DNA of 64,000 nucleotides, taken from contig JAISQW010000005.1 in the NCBI GenBank assembly GCA_031273925.1, positions 1 through 64,000 on the forward strand, in the 5' to 3' direction. Below, in pieces: positions 20,888-29,759 of this stretch (positions are counted from its first letter, which is position 1; each line of letters begins with the position of its first letter). This stretch comes from Endomicrobium sp. GTDB taxonomy: Bacteria > Elusimicrobiota > Endomicrobiia > Endomicrobiales > Endomicrobiaceae. The position numbers and the translations under genes were made by a program. The notes under the pieces were generated by a model. It had not been told where the DNA came from. It made no database searches and worked only from the letters and a program-made list of their open reading frames with translations.

Positions 20888-22645
20888 TTATATTTCATAT
20901 TCAACCATATTAACATTAACTTTAATTAAAACTTTAATCAAATAATGTACTTTTTCACTTGCAAAAAAGTTTTTTAATTCAATTGCTAAAACTTTTCCTA
21001 TATCGTGTATTTTCATAAAGTCTTCTAAATTAGCATTTAATAAATTTTCCATGTTTTTAAATTTTTTGGCAATAATTTTTGATTTATTGTACCCCAATTG
21101 TTTTATACCAAAAGCAAATAATAATCTACTTAATGGTCTCTGCTTACTTAAAATAATTGAATCAAGAATATTATTAATTTTTTTTTCTTTAAAAGATACA
21201 AGATCTACAAAATCATTTTCAGTTAAAAAATAAAAATCTGCTAAAGTTTTTATTTTTTGTTTTTCAACTAATTGATCTATTAATGCTTTACCAAAACCTT
21301 TAATATTCATAGCATCCCTACTTACAAAATGAATTAAACGATTTCTGAATTGTGCTGGACATTCAAGATTAAGACATTTATATATTTTTTTTTCTACATC
21401 TTTTTTGAAAATTTTATCACCACATGATGGACAATTAGTAGGAGCTTTAAAAAAACCATTTGTTACTTTTTTCACAACTTTTATTATTTTTGGAATAACA
21501 TCACCTGCACGTTCAAGTAAAATAATGTCACCTTCATTTATAATTAAGCGTCTTATTTCTTCAAAATTGTGTAATGTAGCATGTGATATAGTAACACCTG
21601 AAAGAACAACTGGGTCAAGAATAGCTAAAGGTGTTATTACACCAGTTCGTCCAACTTGTATACAAATCTTCTTTAATTTTGTAGTTATTTGTTTCGCTGG
21701 AAATTTAAAAGCAACTGCCCATTTTGGACTTTTGCTTGAACATCCGATTTTAATTTGAAATTTAAAATTATTTACTTTAATTACAAGACCATCTATCTCA
21801 TATAAAAATGAGTTCCTTTTCTCTAACATAACATGTACAAATTCCATTATTTCTTCAAAAGATCTACAAATTCTAAAATTGTTCTGAATAGTAAATCCAT
21901 ACTCTTTACAACATTGTAAAAACTGTGATTGTTTTTGAAATTGTTCTGGATTCATTTTTAAAAATGAATGCACAAAAAAATCAAGTTTCCTTTTTGCTGT
22001 AATTTGTACATTTTTTTGTCTTAACGAACCAGCAGCTGCATTCCTAGGATTTGAAAATTTTTCGTTACCATTTACAATTAATTTTTTATTTAATTCTTCA
22101 AAATTCGATTTACTCATATATACTTCCCCACTCAAAATAAATAATTCAGGAGGGGAATTAGTTCTAAGTTTATAAGGTATACTTTGTATTGTTTTTAAAT
22201 TCTCAGTCACATCTTCACCAATTTCTCCGTCACCACGTGTTCCGCCACATACAAAAACACCATTTAAATAAGTTAAACCAACACTTAATCCATCTATTTT
22301 TGGTTCAATAATAAACTCCAAATCTTTATTACTCATAACTTTTTTCTGAATATTTTTATACCATTTTAAAATTTCTTCGGAAGAATATGTATTATTTAAT
22401 GAAAGCATTGGTGAAAAATGCTTTATTTGTTTAAAATATAATGATGTTACGCCATATATTTTTTGCGTTGGTGAGTTTTTTGTCAAAAGACTAGGATTTT
22501 CTTTCTCTAATTGCTTAAGTTCTTTGACGAGATCATCATACTCTTTGTCAGAGATTTCAGGATTATCTTTATAATAATAAAGTCTATCATGTCTAATAAG
22601 TTCATCCTTTAGATAATTAATACGACATTGAATACTTTTTTTCAT
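20888..22645 (-). CDS. ligA: NAD-dependent DNA ligase without BRCT domain
   Basis: A 585-residue replicative ligase. Visible parts are the NAD-binding Ia region (YYKDNPEISDKEYDDL), the nucleotidyl-lysine motif KIDG (about 115), the OB fold, the Cys4 zinc finger (CPSCGDKI and CLNLECPAQ, about 405-430) and the helix-hairpin-helix repeats (about 440-575). Typical LigA is about 670 residues and ends in a BRCT domain. Here the frame stops after the HhH region (KVNVNMVEYEI) and nothing BRCT-like follows in the 88-bp gap to purH. The catalytic core is complete. No ribosome binding site is evident. Confidence 0.95.
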   Translation of the reverse strand: MKKSIQCRINYLKDELIRHDRLYYYKDNPEISDKEYDDLVKELKQLEKENPSLLTKNSPTQKIYGVTSLYFKQIKHFSPMLSLNNTYSSEEILKWYKNIQKKVMSNKDLEFIIEPKIDGLSVGLTYLNGVFVCGGTRGDGEIGEDVTENLKTIQSIPYKLRTNSPPELFILSGEVYMSKSNFEELNKKLIVNGNEKFSNPRNAAAGSLRQKNVQITAKRKLDFFVHSFLKMNPEQFQKQSQFLQCCKEYGFTIQNNFRICRSFEEIMEFVHVMLEKRNSFLYEIDGLVIKVNNFKFQIKIGCSSKSPKWAVAFKFPAKQITTKLKKICIQVGRTGVITPLAILDPVVLSGVTISHATLHNFEEIRRLIINEGDIILLERAGDVIPKIIKVVKKVTNGFFKAPTNCPSCGDKIFKKDVEKKIYKCLNLECPAQFRNRLIHFVSRDAMNIKGFGKALIDQLVEKQKIKTLADFYFLTENDFVDLVSFKEKKINNILDSIILSKQRPLSRLLFAFGIKQLGYNKSKIIAKKFKNMENLLNANLEDFMKIHDIGKVLAIELKNFFASEKVHYLIKVLIKVNVNMVEYEI

Positions 22646-22668
22646 AACTCAAAATATTTATATTTTAT

Positions 22669-23115
22669 TTATGCTACAATTTGAGATCGCATTTTAGTTT
22701 TTACTTTGGGTCTTATAATTTTCAGCTTATCCAACATACCATTAATAAATTTACTAGAATATTCAGTAGAATACTTTTTAGATATCTCTATAGCTTCGTT
22801 TATTATAACATTAATAGGAGTGTGTAAATTAAACATAATCTCATATATCGCAATGCGTATAATATTACGATCAACAACTATCATTCTTTCAAGTTCCCAA
22901 TTTTTCGCATATTCTCTAATAAAAAAATCAATAACTTTTCTCTTATGACAAACTCCTAAAAATAACATCATTGCAAAATCTCTATAAATTTTTACTCGGG
23001 GCAAATTTACGTTAAAAGTATTACATACAACATCAAGTGATGCATCGCAATTATCAAACATATACAACATTTGTAATGAACATTCTCTCGCTTTTCTTCG
23101 CGAAGAGTTTTTCAT
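22669..23115 (-). CDS. nusB: Transcription antitermination factor NusB
   Basis: A 148-residue all-helical protein that binds boxA RNA with NusE (S10) to allow processive rRNA transcription. N-terminal RRKARECSLQMLYMFD, central YAKNWELERMIVVDRNIIRIA and INEAIEISKKYSTEYSSKFINGMLDK are typical of the family. The ATG at 23115 was chosen because NusB normally begins a few residues before RRKAR. A GTG at 23136 in the same frame would add seven residues. It lies 23 bp upstream of ligA on the same strand. A boxA-like site is at 1704-1719. Confidence 0.93.
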   Translation of the reverse strand: MKNSSRRKARECSLQMLYMFDNCDASLDVVCNTFNVNLPRVKIYRDFAMMLFLGVCHKRKVIDFFIREYAKNWELERMIVVDRNIIRIAIYEIMFNLHTPINVIINEAIEISKKYSTEYSSKFINGMLDKLKIIRPKVKTKMRSQIVA

Positions 23116-23246
23116 AATATTATTTACAAACTCCACAATTAGTATATTTTTGTTATACAGTTATACTTTTATAAAATTACAATTCTATAAAAGTGTTGTA
23201 ATGAAGATCCTGAATTATTAAACGTAATTACCGCGTAAACATAAAG

Positions 23247-23837
23247 TTATTCTAAATTACTATAAAAATTATTATCTATTTTTTCCATATAAGATTTGCG
23301 ATGTAAACATATTGGACATTTTTCTAATGCCTCTTTATTTTCATATACATACCCACAATTTCGGCATTCCCATTTTATAAGTGTATTATTTTTAAAAATA
23401 TTATTATCTTCAATATTTTTTAAAAAATATAAATATCTAGATTTATGATAATGTTCAGCTACACAAATTCCTCTAAAGCATTTGGCAATTTCTGAAAAAT
23501 TTTCATCTTCAGCAATTTTTGCCATTTTTGGATAAATTTCCTCAGATTCTTTACTTTCACCATCAATTGAACTTTTTAAATTTTCAATAGTACTCCCTAT
23601 GACTCCAGAAGGGAAAACACTTGTAATCTCAAGCAACCCTCCTTTCAAAAAACTAAAAAATATTTTTGCATGTTCTTTTTCATTATTTGATGTCTTCATA
23701 AAAATTGATGCAAGTTGTTCAAATCCTTCTTCCCTCGCTTTTGAAGCAAAAAAATCATATTTCAATCTAGCCTGAGATTCACATATAAACGATTTTAATA
23801 AATTTTTCTCTGTTTTTGTTCCATTAATCAATTTCAT
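23247..23837 (-). CDS. rbr: Rubrerythrin
   Basis: A 196-residue peroxide-reducing protein of anaerobes. The N-terminal ferritin-like four-helix domain carries the diiron glutamates and histidines (ESQARLKYDFFASKARE, NEKEHAKIF, CVAEHYHKSRY). The C-terminal rubredoxin-like domain has two CxxC knuckles, CRNCGY (about 157-162) and CPIC (about 174-177). It consumes hydrogen peroxide with electrons from rubredoxin or NADH donors. Its ATG overlaps the stop of the upstream scaffold gene by 4 bp, so the two are translationally coupled. GGAGG precedes the start. Confidence 0.96.
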   Translation of the reverse strand: MKLINGTKTEKNLLKSFICESQARLKYDFFASKAREEGFEQLASIFMKTSNNEKEHAKIFFSFLKGGLLEITSVFPSGVIGSTIENLKSSIDGESKESEEIYPKMAKIAEDENFSEIAKCFRGICVAEHYHKSRYLYFLKNIEDNNIFKNNTLIKWECRNCGYVYENKEALEKCPICLHRKSYMEKIDNNFYSNLE

Positions 23838-24226
23838 TTTTCCTCCGTATTATTTAACAGTTTATTTTTATAGTTTTCAATAGCTTTATGTAAAGCATCA
23901 GCACCTAAATTTGAACAGTGTATTTTATTTTTAGGAAGACCATCCAAAGCTTTAACAACATCATCATTTTTAAGATTAATAGCTTCTTCAAGTGTTTTAC
24001 CAACCACCATTTCTGAAACAATTGAAGAAACAGCAATTGCAGCACCACAACCAAAAGTTTTAAATTTGACATTTTCAATTTTGTTATCTTTAACTTTTAT
24101 ATAAAATACCATCATATCTCCACATATAGGATTACCAACTTTTCCAATACCGTCAGCATTTTTTATTTCACCAACATTTTTAGGATTCATAAAATGTTCC
24201 ATAACTTTTTTTGAATAAAATGCCAT
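23834..24226 (-). CDS. Fe-S cluster scaffold, IscU/NifU N-terminal type
   Basis: A 130-residue scaffold protein on which [2Fe-2S] and [4Fe-4S] clusters are built. The three ligand cysteines are in place at C35 (GNPICGDM), C60 (FGCGAA) and C104 (IHCSNLGADAL). The start MAFYSKKVMEHFMNPKNVG is the family signature, and the C-terminal Nfu domain of long NifU is absent. GGAGG lies close before the ATG. No cysteine desulfurase is adjacent, so sulfur must come from an enzyme encoded elsewhere. The 4-bp overlap with rubrerythrin suggests joint expression for iron-sulfur protection. Confidence 0.93.
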   Translation of the reverse strand: MAFYSKKVMEHFMNPKNVGEIKNADGIGKVGNPICGDMMVFYIKVKDNKIENVKFKTFGCGAAIAVSSIVSEMVVGKTLEEAINLKNDDVVKALDGLPKNKIHCSNLGADALHKAIENYKNKLLNNTEEK

Positions 24227-24371
24227 TATCCCTCCGATATTTGCACTATTATTTTACAAATTTGGTTTTTTAAAAAAATCTAACACAACAAAAACAACTA
24301 ACAAATTTAAACAAAATCTCTATCTACATTATTTACCCAAAAATCAAATATATCAAAAATAAATACAAAAT

Positions 24372-25613
24372 CTATTTTTCAAATGTAAATTCAAAATTTT
24401 TTATCCTTATAGTATCACCAAATCTGGCACCTCTTTTTTTTAGTTCTACCTCTACTCCCATTTTTTGAATAATATTTTGATAACGTCTCAATGCTTCGTA
24501 TTCATTAAACATTGTCATTTCTGTAAATGTATCAATCTTATTACCAGTTATAATAAAAACGCCTTTTTTGTCAATATCAATTTTAAATTCAGGTTCATAA
24601 GCATATTTTTTTACTATAACACTTTCTGTGTCAGTTTTAGTAATATAAGCGGCATGATCAACAAGTCCTTTTACTATTTCTTTAAGTAACATATCTATTC
24701 CACTTCCATTTGTAGCAGAAATTTCAAAAATACTGTTGAATTTTAATTGCTTTTTAATATCTATGATTTTATTTTTATTTTTTAATAAATCAACTTTATT
24801 TAAAACTACTATTGTATATTTCTCTGCAAGATACTTTGAAAATTTTTCTAATTCATTAGTTACTATTTTATAATTTTCATAAAAATCATCATAATAATCA
24901 CCAACATCTATTACATGTACCAATATTTTTGTTCTAATTACGTGCTTCAAAAAATCTATTCCAAGCCCTTTACCTTCGTGTGCACCGTTAATTATTCCAG
25001 GAATATCTGCAACTGTAAAACGCTCATTATTATAACGTACAACTCCTAAATTGGGAACCAATGTTGTAAAAGGATAAGCTGCAATTTTAGGTTTTGCATT
25101 TGAAATCCTAGACAAAAGAGTTGATTTTCCAGCATTTGGTAATCCTACAAGACCAACATCAGCAATTAATTTGAGTTCTAAATTAACTTTAGCAATTTCA
25201 CCAGATTGACCTTTTTCGGCAATTCTAGGTGCTATATATTTTTTATTTTTGAACGAAAAATTACCTCTTCCACCTTTGCCTCCACTAACTACTAAAACTT
25301 TATCACCTGCCACTTTTAAATCAACTAAAAATTCACCATTTTTAAAAACAAAAGTACCTTCCGGCACAGTTATTACTAAATTTTTACCACATTTACCTGT
25401 CTTATTGTTTGATAACCCTTTACTACCATTAACAGCATTAAATTTAGGCTTATACAATAGATCTAAAAGAGTTGTTTTATGATGACTAGCCTCAATATAG
25501 ATACTACCTCCGCTACCTCCATTACCTCCACTAGGATTACCATTTCTGAAAGCAATACATCCATTACCTCCACTACCGGCTATAAGTAAAACATTAGCCC
25601 TATCAACAAACAT
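24372..25613 (-). CDS. obg: GTPase Obg/CgtA
   Basis: A 413-residue ribosome-assembly GTPase. Order is a glycine-rich Obg fold (1-158), a G domain with GLPNAGKST (about 163-171), DIPG and NKVD, and a C-terminal OCT domain (about 335-413). The ATG at 25613 (MFVDRANV) was chosen because AAGG lies 7 nt upstream; a GTG two codons earlier is less likely. It lies downstream of rplU-rpmA, the usual operon order, and would act on the 50S subunit containing these proteins. Confidence 0.97.
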   Translation of the reverse strand: MFVDRANVLLIAGSGGNGCIAFRNGNPSGGNGGSGGSIYIEASHHKTTLLDLLYKPKFNAVNGSKGLSNNKTGKCGKNLVITVPEGTFVFKNGEFLVDLKVAGDKVLVVSGGKGGRGNFSFKNKKYIAPRIAEKGQSGEIAKVNLELKLIADVGLVGLPNAGKSTLLSRISNAKPKIAAYPFTTLVPNLGVVRYNNERFTVADIPGIINGAHEGKGLGIDFLKHVIRTKILVHVIDVGDYYDDFYENYKIVTNELEKFSKYLAEKYTIVVLNKVDLLKNKNKIIDIKKQLKFNSIFEISATNGSGIDMLLKEIVKGLVDHAAYITKTDTESVIVKKYAYEPEFKIDIDKKGVFIITGNKIDTFTEMTMFNEYEALRRYQNIIQKMGVEVELKKRGARFGDTIRIKNFEFTFEK

Positions 25614-25632
25614 AAGCACACCTTATAGTATA

Positions 25633-25881
25633 TTATTCCACATTAACATAACGTTTATTATGTGATTTTTTAACAAATTTTACTATTCCACCTATTTTTG
25701 CAAAAATTGTATAATCTTTACCAATACCAACATTTATACCTGGATGATACTTTGTTCCTCTTTGACGAACTATTATTGCCCCAGCATTGACTTTCTGATT
25801 TCCATATACTTTTATACCTAACCGTTTACCATGCGAATCACGTCCATTAGTAGAAGAGCCTTGTGCCTTAACATGTGCCAT
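25633..25881 (-). CDS. rpmA: 50S ribosomal protein L27
   Basis: An 82-residue protein near the peptidyl-transferase centre. It begins [16 protein letters not shown], with the family's usual N-terminus and no Firmicutes-type cleavable leader, and continues with [23 protein letters not shown] in blocks typical of L27. AGGAG lies about 8 nt before the ATG. It is 11 bp from rplU and 19 bp from obg, so the three form one operon. Confidence 0.97.
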   Translation of the reverse strand: MAHVKAQGSSTNGRDSHGKRLGIKVYGNQKVNAGAIIVRQRGTKYHPGINVGIGKDYTIFAKIGGIVKFVKKSHNKRYVNVE

Positions 25882-25892
25882 TTTTATTTCTC

Positions 25893-26225
25893 CTAAATTC
25901 TAGCTTTGTCTTTATAAGTTAGTTCAATAATTTTTAATTCTGTTTTATACTGACGATGTCCTTGAAATTTCTTATATCCCTTTTTAGCTTTTTTTTTAAA
26001 TACTAAAACCTTAGCTTCACGCTTTTGGGCAAGAATTTCACCCTTTACAACAACACCATCAATTACAGGTTTACCAATAACAATATTTTTACCATCAACA
26101 AATAAAAGCACTTCAGTAAAAACAACTTCTTCACCAATTTTAACATTGTTAATTTTTTCTATTAATAAAATTTCACCTTTCTGAACTCTATATTGTTTTC
26201 CACCTGTCATAATAACTGCATACAT
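25893..26225 (-). CDS. rplU: 50S ribosomal protein L21
   Basis: A 110-residue 23S rRNA-binding protein. It begins [18 protein letters not shown], with the C-terminal [11 protein letters not shown] typical of the family. The ATG at 26225 was chosen over a GTG three codons earlier because AAAAGGAG lies 8 nt upstream and because the family begins MYA. First gene of rplU-rpmA-obg. Confidence 0.97.
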   Translation of the reverse strand: MYAVIMTGGKQYRVQKGEILLIEKINNVKIGEEVVFTEVLLFVDGKNIVIGKPVIDGVVVKGEILAQKREAKVLVFKKKAKKGYKKFQGHRQYKTELKIIELTYKDKARI

Positions 26226-26252
26226 TTGACACACTCCTTTTTAATCAACTAT

Positions 26253-26282
26253 AATTTATGCAAATTAAGAATCACTTGTCAA
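26253..26282 (-). promoter_or_regulatory. Promoter of rplU-rpmA-obg
   Basis: On the minus strand a perfect TTGACA (26282-26277), an 18-nt spacer and TAAATT (26258-26253) lie about 30 bp before the L21 start. The -35 box overlaps that of the opposing promoter for the aminotransferase at 26339. Confidence 0.55.
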
Positions 26283-26303
26283 ATGATTATAAAATAATAT
26301 AGT
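26276..26303 (+). promoter_or_regulatory. Promoter of aspC overlapping the rplU promoter
   Basis: TTGTCA (26276-26281), a 16-nt spacer and TATAGT (26298-26303) precede the aminotransferase ATG by about 36 bp. The -35 hexamer shares bases with the opposing TTGACA of rplU, so RNA polymerase could not occupy both at once. Confidence 0.5.
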
Positions 26304-26338
26304 TTTATTTATTAGAATATGAATAGGAGAATATAAAT

Positions 26339-27535
26339 ATGCACATTTCAAAAAAGGTACAATCTATTAAATCGTCTCCGACACTTAATATTAATGCAAG
26401 AGTAAAATTGCTGGAGCAAAATAAAATTAACGTAATCAATTTTGCTATAGGAGAACCTGATTTCGATACACCGATAAATATAAAAGAAGCAGCAATATCT
26501 GCTATAAACAATGGTTTTACAAAATATTGTCCAGTTGATGGAACATTAGAAATAAAAAATGCTATTATAGACAAATTAAAAAAAGATTATTCAACTACAT
26601 ATACTACTGAAGAAATAATAGTTTCAAATGGAGCAAAACACTCACTTTATAATCTTTTACAAGCTATTATAAATGACAATGATGAAGTTATAATACCAGC
26701 TCCATATTGGGTTTCGTACATTGATATGGTTATCCTTTCAGGTGGAGTGCCAAAATTAATACAAACTAATGATAAAAAAAAATTTAAAATAACACCAAAA
26801 GATATAGAAAATATTTTGACTACAAAAACAAAAGCTATCATAATAAATTCTCCTGCAAACCCAACTGGTGTTGTGTATTATCCTGAAGAACTTAAAGCAA
26901 TTGCAAATATATGTATAAAAAATAATATTTTTATAATTTCAGATGATATATATGAAAAACTTACGTATGATAATGTCAAATTTGCGTCAATTGTAAATGT
27001 TGCACCTAAAGTAAAAAATTTGAGTGTTATAATAAATGGAGTTTCAAAAGCATATGCAATGACAGGTTGGAGAATTGGTTATGCTGCAGGCCCTAAAAAT
27101 ATAATATCAGCAATGTCTAAAGTACAGAGCCAATCTACTTCTAATGCTTCATCTATTTCAATTAAAGCTGCTGTAGAAGCACTAAATGGTCCTCAAAAAT
27201 ATACTGAATTTATGAAAAAAGAATTTGAAAAGAGAAGAAATTATATTTCTGAAAAACTAAATAAAATAAATGGCATAAAATGTGGAGTACCAGAAGGAGC
27301 ATTTTATATCTTTCCTTCTATTAAAACATTTTTTGGTAAATTTTTCGATGGAAAAATAATTAATAATGATATTGATTTTGCAAATTATTTACTTGATGTA
27401 GCAAAAATCGCAGTTGTTCCAGGGTCAGTTTTTGGAGTTAAAGAAGGATATGTAAGATTTTCTTATGCAACATCAATGAGAAATATAAAACTAGGAATGG
27501 AAAAACTAAAAAAAGCTTTGAAAAATCTAAAATAG
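26339..27535 (+). CDS. aspC: Class I aspartate/aromatic aminotransferase
   Basis: A 398-residue PLP enzyme exchanging amino groups between aspartate (or aromatic amino acids) and 2-oxoglutarate. It shows FAIGEPDFDTP near the N-terminus, NSPANPTGVVY (about 168-178), and the PLP lysine in GVSKAYAMTGWRIGYAAG (about 230-247); the C-terminal arginine region VRFSYATS is present. This is the I-gamma type (Thermus/Bacillus AspC-like). AGGAG lies 9 nt before the ATG. It is divergent from rplU and convergent with hisS. Confidence 0.93.
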   Translation: MHISKKVQSIKSSPTLNINARVKLLEQNKINVINFAIGEPDFDTPINIKEAAISAINNGFTKYCPVDGTLEIKNAIIDKLKKDYSTTYTTEEIIVSNGAKHSLYNLLQAIINDNDEVIIPAPYWVSYIDMVILSGGVPKLIQTNDKKKFKITPKDIENILTTKTKAIIINSPANPTGVVYYPEELKAIANICIKNNIFIISDDIYEKLTYDNVKFASIVNVAPKVKNLSVIINGVSKAYAMTGWRIGYAAGPKNIISAMSKVQSQSTSNASSISIKAAVEALNGPQKYTEFMKKEFEKRRNYISEKLNKINGIKCGVPEGAFYIFPSIKTFFGKFFDGKIINNDIDFANYLLDVAKIAVVPGSVFGVKEGYVRFSYATSMRNIKLGMEKLKKALKNLK

Positions 27536-27543
27536 TTGTTAAT

Positions 27544-27578
27544 TTTTACTAATTTTAGTAAAATATAATGTTTTTTTT
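27544..27578 (+). terminator. Rho-independent terminator after aspC
   Basis: TTTTACTAA (27544-27552) and TTAGTAAAA (27555-27563) form an AT-rich hairpin, followed after a few bases by eight T residues (27571-27578). It lies just past the aspC stop and before the convergent hisS end. The stem is weak in G+C. Confidence 0.5.
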
Positions 27579-27591
27579 GAATATCTATATT

Positions 27592-28839
27592 TTATAAATC
27601 ATTAATTGAAACTGCTTCTTGAGTTTTATCGCTCATTTTTTTTATTAAAACTTTACCTTTTTTAAACTCATCTGCAGCGAAAATTATGGTTCTAAAAACT
27701 TGTATTTTACTTGCAAATTTTAATTGATTTGTTAAACTTTCGTTGTATATTGGACCAAAAACAGATATATTTTTGTTATTTTTAATGCCATATTTTGATA
27801 TTTTCATTGTAAATGCAAAAGCACAATTAAAAAGTTTCTGATCAGTTACTGCTACAAAAATTTTTTCTGGATTTTTGAAATTATCAAATAGTTTTTTATC
27901 ATTTACTATAGACAATAACCTTTCAACTCCTGCTGCAAACCCAACTGCAGGAATATCTTTTCCGCCAATTTTTTTAATAAGGTTATCATATCTACCACCT
28001 GCAACAAAAGCATATTGTGAATTTGGAATATTAGAGCGAATTTCAAAAACAACACCTGTATAATAATCAATGCCCCTTACAAGTTTATTATTAACAATAT
28101 AATTACACTTTACAATTTTAAGCATGGATTGTACTAAATTAAAATTTTCTCTGCAATTATAACACAAATAATCTGAAATTTTAGGGATATCAGTAAATTT
28201 ATAAGAGTCCAATTTACAATCAAGAATCCTTAGAGGATTTTCTTTAAGTCTATTTATACAATTGTCACACAATTCCTTATTCCTGTTAGTAAAATACTCA
28301 ATTAACACTTTTTTAAACAATTGTCCACACTTTTTACAACCTAAAGAATTTATATGTATATTTGTTTCATTTATACCTATAGCAGAAAGTAAATCCTGTG
28401 CTAACACAATAATTTCTACATCTGCTGAAGGATAAGCATTACCATAAAATTCAACTCCTGCTTGACGGAACTGTCTAAATCTACCAGCTTGTGGTCTTTC
28501 ATATCTAAACATTTCTCCTATATAAAAAAACTTCCAAACACTAGTAAAAGTGTCCATTTTATTTTCAATGAAAGATCGAACTAAAGATGCTGTACCTTCA
28601 GGTCGTAAAGCTAACTTTCTGTTTTTTTTGTCATTAAATATATACATTTCTTTCTTTACAATATCTGTAGATTGTCCAATTGAGCTTGCAAAAAGTGAAG
28701 CTTCTTCAAAAATTGGAGTTTTGATTTCTTCAAATCCATGTTTTATAAAAATTTCTCTAATTTTTTGTTCAAGTAAATTTAGTTTTAAAGCATTAATCCC
28801 AAAAATATCATGTGTTCCTCTTGGGGCTTTATAGTTCAT
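27592..28839 (-). CDS. hisS: Histidyl-tRNA synthetase
   Basis: A 415-residue class II synthetase charging tRNA-His. Motif 1 region (YKAPRGTHDIFG), RPEGTASLVR, motif 2 (FRYERPQAGRFRQF), the histidine-specific GIDYYTGVVFE block and motif 3 (AVGFAAGVERLL) are all present, followed by a C-terminal anticodon-binding domain. A CxxC pair cluster (GCKKCGQL and CDNCINR, about 170-205) forms the insertion seen in several families. AAGGAG lies about 14 nt before the ATG. Confidence 0.97.
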   Translation of the reverse strand: MNYKAPRGTHDIFGINALKLNLLEQKIREIFIKHGFEEIKTPIFEEASLFASSIGQSTDIVKKEMYIFNDKKNRKLALRPEGTASLVRSFIENKMDTFTSVWKFFYIGEMFRYERPQAGRFRQFRQAGVEFYGNAYPSADVEIIVLAQDLLSAIGINETNIHINSLGCKKCGQLFKKVLIEYFTNRNKELCDNCINRLKENPLRILDCKLDSYKFTDIPKISDYLCYNCRENFNLVQSMLKIVKCNYIVNNKLVRGIDYYTGVVFEIRSNIPNSQYAFVAGGRYDNLIKKIGGKDIPAVGFAAGVERLLSIVNDKKLFDNFKNPEKIFVAVTDQKLFNCAFAFTMKISKYGIKNNKNISVFGPIYNESLTNQLKFASKIQVFRTIIFAADEFKKGKVLIKKMSDKTQEAVSINDL

Positions 28840-28877
28840 AATGTTATTATCATTCTCCTTAACTTTATCAAAAAAAA

Positions 28878-29498
28878 TTATTTATTATTGTCCATTTTTA
28901 TTACACCAACAGAAATAATGAATTGAAAAGCTTGTTCTACGGTATAGTTACTGTAAATAATTTCATTGGATTTAAACAATAATAATAATCCAGTTGTAGG
29001 ATTCGGTGACGTAGGCATAAAAGTACAAACATATTCCTCACCATTAATTGATTGAGTTCCAGTTAAAAAAGCTATACTGTAAACATTTTTATTTAAAAAA
29101 GGAACAAAAATTACCTTTTTAAAATTTTTTTTGTTTTCAGTGTCAAATATAAAATTTATAAACTGTTTTGCAGAAGAATGTACTGTACCTAAAATAGGTA
29201 ATTTTTCAATTATTTTTTCAATATAATTTAAAATATTTTTACCAAGAACTCTACTAGTAATAAAACCTAAAATTAATATGAATATTAGTGAAATAAAAAA
29301 ACTTAAAGTTTTTGCTAAAAAACGCACCCAATAAGTGTCAGAAATGTAATAATTTATAATAGGAAAAGCAAAATTACTTACCCATTTAAAAATGATAGCT
29401 ATAATAAAATATGTCAACCAAAGTGGAATTATGGATACTAATCCAGTTACCAAATAATTTTTAAGCGAATCATTAATTTTTTTTATTATGTATCCCAT
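28878..29498 (-). CDS. DUF502 family membrane protein
   Basis: A 206-residue protein with two strong membrane hairpins in the first 100 residues, then a soluble domain. It has the DUF502 pattern: NYLVTGLVSIIPLWLTYFII near the N-terminus, KLPILGTVHSSAKQ (about 95-108) and FMPTSPNPTTGLLL (about 157-170). No biochemical function is established for the family. It lies 38 bp upstream of hisS on the same strand and is divergent from the penicillin-binding protein gene. No ribosome binding site is seen. Confidence 0.85.
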   Translation of the reverse strand: MGYIIKKINDSLKNYLVTGLVSIIPLWLTYFIIAIIFKWVSNFAFPIINYYISDTYWVRFLAKTLSFFISLIFILILGFITSRVLGKNILNYIEKIIEKLPILGTVHSSAKQFINFIFDTENKKNFKKVIFVPFLNKNVYSIAFLTGTQSINGEEYVCTFMPTSPNPTTGLLLLFKSNEIIYSNYTVEQAFQFIISVGVIKMDNNK

Positions 29499-29722
29499 TT
29501 TTTTGTTGTTTTTTGCGTTTTTTCAAAAATTTCACTGTCATTAATTAAAATTATATTTTTATATTAATATCAAACAATTTATATTATAGTAAAAAATTAT
29601 TAAAATTTAAAGTTACAATTTTAGATTTAAACTTCAAAAAAATAATATTAAAAAATAAAATTGCTAAATTTGACACTAAAAAATAAAATAAATATAATTT
29701 TAAAGCAGTTTAGTTATCAGAT

Positions 29723-29748
29723 CATGTGTGCACGCGCGTACATATAAT
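29723..29748 (+). promoter_or_regulatory. Alternating purine-pyrimidine tract with TATAAT before the PBP gene
   Basis: A perfectly alternating purine-pyrimidine run of 24 nt (29723-29746) contains the GC-rich CACGCGCG and runs into a consensus TATAAT (29743-29748). The ATG at 29760 is only 11 nt past the -10, so the transcript would be leaderless or carry a leader of about 5 nt; no Shine-Dalgarno is present. The -35 position has no good match. Confidence 0.5.
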
Positions 29749-29759
29749 AGTACATATAT

